Of a stretch of DNA of 64,000 nucleotides, positions 59,298 through 64,000 are shown piece by piece. The first letter of the stretch is position 1, and the number at the start of each line of letters is the position of its first letter. The DNA is taken from positions 1 to 64,000 of the IMG/VR virus record IMGVR_UViG_3300036770_007134; one strand, written 5' to 3'. This DNA comes from a virus. The notes beneath the pieces were generated by a model. That model did no database searches and was not told the DNA's origin. It saw nothing but the letters and a program-made list of their open reading frames with translations. The position numbers and the translations under genes are program-made.

Positions 59298-59335
59298 ATA
59301 ATATACACGGGGGTAAATGCCCCCGTGTATATTAT
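59298..59335 (-). other. Strong hairpin between tail-tube genes 1 and 2, likely attenuator
   Basis: A perfect 16-bp stem (arms 59298-59313 and 59320-59335) with a 6-base loop has five consecutive G-C pairs at the top. On the minus strand it lies 22 bases after the stop of tube gene 1, and is followed by TTAAGGAAAG, the ribosome-binding site of tube gene 2. No uninterrupted T-tract follows, so full termination is unlikely. Partial termination, RNA processing or 3'-end protection would lower downstream tube-2 output relative to tube 1. Confidence 0.7.
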
Positions 59336-59357
59336 AAAATAATTAGATTAAATTAAA

Positions 59358-60044
59358 TCAGGGTCTGATTATATCAGTTCTAAGTGTAGTCTTTGTCAAA
59401 CTAGAAGCCACTAGATCGGTATCGCCCTCGGTAATCATATCGTTAATGTCGATCGTATACATTGGACCCAATTCTCTAGCTACATAAGTCATTGTCTCCT
59501 CAAGAACAATGTCATCCATAGATGCGCCTGAACCCTCATTCAAAAGCTCAACACCATAAATTGACCTAACTGCAGCCTGTCCATACTCATTAGCAAAAGT
59601 TATAGTTATATCAAATGGTGGAATTTGATCAGCATAATATGGGACTACTGACATTACACTTGTGCCCTGACTCTCTACTGTCGCTATACCCCTCTTATGC
59701 CCATCATCTCCCGGCAGAGTATTATGAGCTCTAGTGAAGAACTTGTGAGCCGTGGAGTTTACATCTGCACGGTTTTGGTCCAGCATGGTATAGAGGGCTG
59801 GCCGATCAAAAACTGTAAAAATTAAAGATCCAGCTATACCTCTTTTGCCCCTTGAAAAAGAGCGAGGATTAGGTGAGCCCATCGTATAAATAGGTGCTTT
59901 TTCTCTAGTCACCGAGAAAGTTATACCAGAAAGAGCACCTATTTCTACACCGCCAAAACTGGCCACAATGTCTGCGCCAGAAAAGGTTGTATATGTGTTA
60001 AGATATTTGTCAATATCTGGATTTGTTGAATTAGCAGTAGTCAT
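59358..60044 (-). CDS. Major tail tube protein candidate (tube-like protein 1, 228 aa)
   Basis: The 228-aa protein has the compact tube core with no insert: TFSGADIVASFGGVEIG, SGITFSVTREKAPIYTMGSPNP (in part), FSRGKRGIAGSLIFTVFD, PPFDITITFANEYG, EGSGASMDDIVLEETMTYVAREL. Position just after the sheath gene (25-base gap) is the usual sheath-tube order, and the strong hairpin after its stop would help raise its relative level. Of the three paralogues this is the best candidate for the main tube subunit. Confidence 0.85.
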   Translation of the reverse strand: MTTANSTNPDIDKYLNTYTTFSGADIVASFGGVEIGALSGITFSVTREKAPIYTMGSPNPRSFSRGKRGIAGSLIFTVFDRPALYTMLDQNRADVNSTAHKFFTRAHNTLPGDDGHKRGIATVESQGTSVMSVVPYYADQIPPFDITITFANEYGQAAVRSIYGVELLNEGSGASMDDIVLEETMTYVARELGPMYTIDINDMITEGDTDLVASSLTKTTLRTDIIRP

Positions 60045-60068
60045 TATTTACCCTCCAACGGTAATTTA

Positions 60069-61322
60069 TTATAATGTAATTGATACCTGTATTTCGATAT
60101 TCTTTAGCTCGAATGCGGGTGTTAAGATTAGGTCAACTATGGCCTTATTTTGATTTGGTATATATGTAACAGAAAAATCACTTGCCAATATTGCACCCAA
60201 TAACTGCATTCCTCTTAGTGCTGAAGATATCGATGTTTCCATTGAATTTCTAGTCTGAAGATTTGAAGGCTGACCAACAAATTTCTCACACTGGAGCCTA
60301 ACTAAACGAGTAGCTTCATCTATGATTCTTTTTGTAGATAATCTAGTATAGTCAGAAGTTGACTGTGCAAAAGTAAGACTTTCTCCATATACAGCTGAGT
60401 TATTGAAGTTTATCATTACAGTGTTTACACCTTTGTCGGAAAGACTTGTTCTCTGAGTTTTTGTCGGAGAATATCTTAAAGACCTAATATTAAAAACTGG
60501 TTGATTAACTAATGAGGTAGTGGAAGACACTCTAGATATTGATGACGCAACGTGTGCGGCACCGTTTGAATATCCGAAGTCTTCAGTACCTGATGAATAA
60601 CCAACTGGCTTAAGCTCGGTTGCAACTACAACCACATATGGCCCAACTTCTTTAAATAGATCTGAACTATCTCTATCTGTAAGATTTGTAAGAGACAAAT
60701 GTGAAGAGACCTGAGTCGGGGTCATCGTTTCAATCAAACCCATATATGGCTTAACACCAATTACAGCTACACATGGGAAAGTGTCTTCTGAAATTCTTTT
60801 TGCATGATAAGCAACTTGGTAAGCAAAGCTGCTCGCTGGTGCAGAGTTATTGTCCGCATAAAATCCAAAGCTTGCGTCATTTGACGGCGTTGCTGGATCT
60901 TCCCAATCATCAGGATGTCCACCTCTCCCCCACGCAAGAATAACCGAAGGTCTAACCGATTCTGCGGCTTCGAAAGCGGATGACATCAACTCAGCTGCTG
61001 TACCACCAAAGTTACTGCTAGAAATAGTGCCTGAGGTGTAGTCAAAAATAGTATCACTTGGGAGTGATACTAGATAGACTCTTTCTGTGCCAGCCAAAAC
61101 TAGCTCAATAAAAGCCTTATGAAGGTCTGACCCTTCACCAAAAGCCGTTATGACATCGCTCTCGTTTGATGCGCGAAATGCAAGCAGGTCTGCTGCACCT
61201 GCTGTTCCATCGGCTGTTGAGCGCTTAGCTATGGCTACGACCCTTGGACCTGGTGAGGTAGATGCTCTTGATATCGTATAAAAACGATCTCTTATACTTG
61301 TAGTTACTCCTGGTATACTCAT
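60069..61322 (-). CDS. Contractile tail sheath protein (417 aa)
   Basis: The 417-aa protein shows the sheath pattern: an N-terminal MSIPGVTTSIRD, a Rossmann-like first domain (RVVAIAKRS, NESDVITAFGEGSDLHKAF, AGTERVYLVSLP), a second domain with SVILAWGRGG and VAVIGVKPY, and a C-terminal domain ending NKAIVDLILTPAFELKNIEIQ, which makes the inter-subunit beta contact. It is relatively short but contains both the core and the C-terminal arms. It is preceded by a 107-base gap with a strong GGAGGT box. It is presumably the main sheath; a second sheath-like gene lies upstream. Confidence 0.9.
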   Translation of the reverse strand: MSIPGVTTSIRDRFYTISRASTSPGPRVVAIAKRSTADGTAGAADLLAFRASNESDVITAFGEGSDLHKAFIELVLAGTERVYLVSLPSDTIFDYTSGTISSSNFGGTAAELMSSAFEAAESVRPSVILAWGRGGHPDDWEDPATPSNDASFGFYADNNSAPASSFAYQVAYHAKRISEDTFPCVAVIGVKPYMGLIETMTPTQVSSHLSLTNLTDRDSSDLFKEVGPYVVVVATELKPVGYSSGTEDFGYSNGAAHVASSISRVSSTTSLVNQPVFNIRSLRYSPTKTQRTSLSDKGVNTVMINFNNSAVYGESLTFAQSTSDYTRLSTKRIIDEATRLVRLQCEKFVGQPSNLQTRNSMETSISSALRGMQLLGAILASDFSVTYIPNQNKAIVDLILTPAFELKNIEIQVSITL

Positions 61323-61429
61323 GTTCTACTAAGACCTCCAACTATGAATACTGAAATCTTTCAATATAGTAACAATAAAGTTATAAAAACAAACGTCAGC
61401 TTCTTTAAAAGAAAATAATATATATAACA
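61323..61429 (-). promoter_or_regulatory. 107-base gap before the sheath gene, possible promoter
   Basis: This is the longest gene-free stretch in the structural block. On the minus strand TTGTTT, an 18-base spacer and TATATT form a weak sigma70-like promoter. A small TTCTTT/AAAGAA palindrome lies upstream of it. GGAGGT lies 11 bases before the sheath ATG. Extra transcription at this point would fit the high need for sheath and tube subunits, but the -35 is poor and I am unsure. Confidence 0.35.
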
Positions 61430-62305
61430 CTAATAACTATTAGGTGTTGCTGTTTGATGCAGGTCGGTTATGGTTACATCTATATCTGGAGTAGATTTAA
61501 TATCCTCATCAGAGTAGGCTGCAAGCCACGTTCTTGCATCAATTGCTATCTTCTCCAAAGTGCCGTGAGGTGCTGCAAATGTTTTTTCGGTAGTTAGCAT
61601 ATACTGAATACTTTTTCTTATTATATCTTGATCGTTTCTAGTTATTTCAACATCAGCCAATCTTCTAGCGAAAACTAACTCCGATGCTCCTATCATCTTG
61701 AAGATAGGAGTCATCTCTATCATAAAGTCCTCAAATCTATCTAAGACCTGTTCAGTAACGGAATATGCCTCTTCTGATAAACTCCAGCCAGGAGAATCAT
61801 CTTCCACAAGCTTAACTTTAGATAAAATATTAAAATTTATAATACTTTGAAATTTTTGCCCATAAATAGTGTAATACTTATCTTTTTTTTCTCCCAGACT
61901 ACCGTCTGACAAAATATGTTGTGACGAACTTGGTATTAACACATTTTGGCGCATTCTAGGCTTAGGCTCACCAGTATGAGCCTTTTTCTGAGCTACCCCA
62001 TAAGTTATTATGACATCATACATGTCTAATGCAGATGTCGACCCAATGGCGGATACCGCATCACCCTCAATTACCGAAAAGGCCTGACGAGCAGAAGCCA
62101 TGGGGAGAACTGGGATGCTGGGGTAAACTTCTTCCCACATTTTTTTTAAAACTGATACAAATTCAATATAAGAGAGCTTACCATCGTAAACTTCTTTAAT
62201 ACCATTCAAATCCAGTATTTTACCAGGGGCCTGAAGGGGATCTTGATATATTGAATCTGGCCATCTATTTTCTGATCTACTTACAAAATCTCTATTTAAA
62301 TACAT
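61430..62305 (-). CDS. Putative tail completion/terminator-like protein (291 aa)
   Basis: Unrecognised as a named family. The 291-aa protein has an N-terminal helical stretch (NGIKEVYDGKLSYIEFV, VLKKMWEEVYP). A central alpha/beta part follows with YDVIITYGVA, FQSIINFNILSKVKL and TEQVLDRFEDFMIEMTPIF. The last resembles the gp-type tail-completion proteins that cap the tail tube, in which a strand pair precedes a DxFEDFM helix. The C-terminal part is helical. It lies between two sheath-like genes, which supports a tail-end cap or connector role. Confidence is moderate for the class and low for the exact role. Confidence 0.5.
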   Translation of the reverse strand: MYLNRDFVSRSENRWPDSIYQDPLQAPGKILDLNGIKEVYDGKLSYIEFVSVLKKMWEEVYPSIPVLPMASARQAFSVIEGDAVSAIGSTSALDMYDVIITYGVAQKKAHTGEPKPRMRQNVLIPSSSQHILSDGSLGEKKDKYYTIYGQKFQSIINFNILSKVKLVEDDSPGWSLSEEAYSVTEQVLDRFEDFMIEMTPIFKMIGASELVFARRLADVEITRNDQDIIRKSIQYMLTTEKTFAAPHGTLEKIAIDARTWLAAYSDEDIKSTPDIDVTITDLHQTATPNSY

Positions 62306-62306
62306 A

Positions 62307-63899
62307 TTATGCTCTCGGCCCTCCTGCTATTGAAAAGCTAACACTCTTTAAACCAAGAGAAGAAATTAAATTTATATAAAATATTAAACTTTTTTCTCTA
62401 TTACCGCTTACTTGAATGTCAAAAGAATAATCTACAACTATATTATTTTGTTTATAATAATCTAGTAAATTTTTTACTCTATCCACAAGTGTATCATAAG
62501 AGAATTTTCCTATTGCTTCTTCTGAATATAGTTTTATCTGATTAACACAATCTTTTACTAATCTAACCTGTGCCAACTTTGAGTGAACACTATTTTTATC
62601 AGCTAAAGTATACTCATTCGAAAGATAGACTTCATATGGAGCATTTCTTTTTGCCTTAGCTCCTCGATACGCAAAGTTTACACCAATTGAGTCTAACTTT
62701 TCATATTCAGAATTATTCAGAGAGGCGCTATTTACGGATATGGCACCAGGTATATTCTTCCTTATTAGAGAGACATTCAGAGGTGACGATGCAATCATTC
62801 CAGCTACCACGGCTGATAAAGAAGATGTATAAGACACTGCTAAGTGACTATGCTTCATGGTTACCTCTCCATAAACTGGCATAACAAATCTGCCTATATC
62901 CGAAATAATTCTTCCATTTAAATCGTAAGTTGTTAATTTAGAGTTAAAAATATTAGAATCATAAAGTGTATCAATATCGGAAGATTTTATACCACCAGAT
63001 CTACTTCCGATAATCCCCATTTGAACAAACCCAGTTGAATTATGAAAATCATAGCAGTGAGTGGATAGCTGAGAGACAAAATCTATATCACCGCTTTTCA
63101 AAAAGGAGACCTCCAATGGGACCACTATGTCTATAAAATCTAAATCTTTAATAGCTGTATATGTATCATTTAGTCTTTCATGATATTTTTCATAAAAAGT
63201 TTTGCCTATTGGAGTAGCTGAATCATCGAGAAGTGCTATGGACTGGTTTCTATCCTCATATCTAGATACATACTCTGACATAGGAGCTGCAGCTATTAAA
63301 ACAATGTCTCTTGCACCAGCTCCATAGGCATCAAAAAAACCCTTTAATAGAGGGCTATCTATATCAGCACCAAGTGCATTAATTGCATCCTGAGCCGTAC
63401 GAGCAAAAAATGGCGTATTAACAGGTATATTATCAGAGTGGCCTATCAGTAGGATGGTATCAGTTGTACCACGACCCATTGATTGATAAAAAGCCTTAAA
63501 GTTAGATACCGCTAATGATGGAGCAGATATGTTTATTGGCTTTATCTCATTAAATTGTGATCTAACTTGAAACTTAGATAAAAGCCTTATTTCCTGTATT
63601 GAATCAAACGTTTGACATACTACCGAGTATACTCCACTAGCATAATTTTCGGGAACCTTGTATTCGAACCTATATTCTCCACTTCCTACTCTTTCTATTA
63701 AAGCTGGACCAGTAGAAGGTGAAGATTGATTTAAATAAGAATATGGTCCATCTATAACTTGCCCATCACCGTAATCGCCACGAACAATGGTGAAATATAA
63801 GTCTCTTGGAGTAGCCTGTTCTAAAGGGTCAAAAGATGAACCATTATTGTAAAAGGCAAATCTCATTGCCATCGAGGAACCACTATTAACCAGTATCAT
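62307..63899 (-). CDS. Second sheath-like protein with N-terminal Ig-like domain (530 aa)
   Basis: The 530-aa protein begins with an Ig-like beta domain (residues about 1-120: FAFYNNGSSFDPLE, LIERVGSGEYRFEYKVPENY, GVYSVVCQTFD). It continues in the sheath arrangement: DTILLIGHSDN, ARTAQDAINALGADIDSPLL, AYGAGARDIVLIAAAP, and a C-terminus with YDTLVDRVKNLLDYYKQNN and KSLIFYINLISSLGLKSVSFS, matching the order in the 417-aa sheath. The ATG at 63899 is preferred to an in-frame TTG at 63923, which would overlap the preceding gene. It could be the top ring of the sheath, a neck/sheath adaptor, or a second sheath. A catalytic role is not suggested. Confidence 0.75.
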   Translation of the reverse strand: MILVNSGSSMAMRFAFYNNGSSFDPLEQATPRDLYFTIVRGDYGDGQVIDGPYSYLNQSSPSTGPALIERVGSGEYRFEYKVPENYASGVYSVVCQTFDSIQEIRLLSKFQVRSQFNEIKPINISAPSLAVSNFKAFYQSMGRGTTDTILLIGHSDNIPVNTPFFARTAQDAINALGADIDSPLLKGFFDAYGAGARDIVLIAAAPMSEYVSRYEDRNQSIALLDDSATPIGKTFYEKYHERLNDTYTAIKDLDFIDIVVPLEVSFLKSGDIDFVSQLSTHCYDFHNSTGFVQMGIIGSRSGGIKSSDIDTLYDSNIFNSKLTTYDLNGRIISDIGRFVMPVYGEVTMKHSHLAVSYTSSLSAVVAGMIASSPLNVSLIRKNIPGAISVNSASLNNSEYEKLDSIGVNFAYRGAKAKRNAPYEVYLSNEYTLADKNSVHSKLAQVRLVKDCVNQIKLYSEEAIGKFSYDTLVDRVKNLLDYYKQNNIVVDYSFDIQVSGNREKSLIFYINLISSLGLKSVSFSIAGGPRA

Positions 63900-63900
63900 A

Positions 63901-64000
63901 CTATTTCTCTCTTGTCGCTCCAACTATCCAATAAACTACTTTCCCCATCTTGCCACGAACTGGCGTAGAAATGTCTACTCTATAAATAGTGTAATCCCTA
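63901..64000 (-). CDS. C-terminal fragment of upstream gene (window edge)
   Basis: The last 32 codons of a gene running in from beyond position 64,000 read RDYTIYRVDISTPVRG, then KMGKVVYWIVGATREK, ending at TAG 63903-63901. It is beta-rich and basic. The next gene's ATG begins two bases later, so the genes are coupled. Too little is visible to name a family. A neck or tail-completion protein would fit the position before the sheath-type genes, by analogy only. Confidence 0.6.
   Translation of the reverse strand, partial: RDYTIYRVDISTPVRGKMGKVVYWIVGATREK

Noticed and set aside
1-64000. tRNA genes
   Set aside because: The gaps between genes are too short or lack a cloverleaf with a GTTCRAxTC-type T-arm. 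I saw none on either strand, but a dedicated scan was not possible.

Overview
The window is a contiguous piece of a large tailed-phage genome (Caudoviricetes, contractile-tail myovirus type). It is AT-rich, and every gene I can support lies on the minus strand, so transcription runs from position 64,000 towards 1. The contractile tail is shown by sheath-like proteins, tail-tube proteins, gp25/W-like and J-like baseplate proteins, a gp5/V-like OB-fold protein and a hub protein. No packaging, head, DNA-polymerase, integrase, tRNA or CRISPR features are visible. The host cannot be named from this sequence. The B12-dependent ribonucleotide reductase, ThyX and small lysis-type membrane proteins fit an aquatic or actinobacterial/cyanobacterial-type phage, but that is a guess.

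Layout in the direction of transcription. (1) 64,000-57,574: tail shaft. A partial gene leads in, followed by two sheath-like genes (530 and 417 aa) flanking a putative tail-completion gene, then three mutually related tail-tube-like genes. A GC-rich 16-bp hairpin separates the first tube gene from the second. (2) 57,539-44,406: a strong-looking promoter, two paralogous chaperone-like genes in one frame separated by a single UGA, and two very large coupled genes (2214 and 1750 aa) in the tape-measure position. (3) 44,394-26,981: a small basic protein, a 4026-aa tail hub with an apparently intact staphylococcal-nuclease domain near its C-terminus, a dual peptidoglycan hydrolase, an OB-fold spike-base protein, a spike-like protein, gp25/W and baseplate J. 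(4) 26,964-7,021: a series of very large baseplate/fibre proteins. One has a seven-bladed FG-GAP-like propeller built from near-identical DNA repeats. Four others share a coil plus beta-sandwich plan. (5) 6,957-5,851: a virion-like protein and two small membrane proteins, closed by a clear intrinsic terminator at 5,766-5,801. (6) 5,749-1: nucleotide metabolism and accessory genes, with class II ribonucleotide reductase, ThyX, several tiny proteins including two under 60 aa, a family 2 glycosyltransferase and a partial free-standing nuclease of the same fold as the hub domain.

How it works together: sheath, tube, tape-measure and baseplate genes make the injection machine. The propeller and wedge proteins probably carry host recognition, and the hydrolase opens the wall. 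The hub may bring a nuclease to the cell envelope or into the cell. The RNR/ThyX pair supplies dNTPs and dTMP, and the small membrane proteins are candidates for lysis. The most notable observations are the nuclease-bearing hub, the mosaic propeller, an unexplained [AST]-Thr-Pro tripeptide enrichment in the propeller protein, and the in-frame UGA between the chaperone paralogues. Residue positions inside the very large proteins are rounded estimates.
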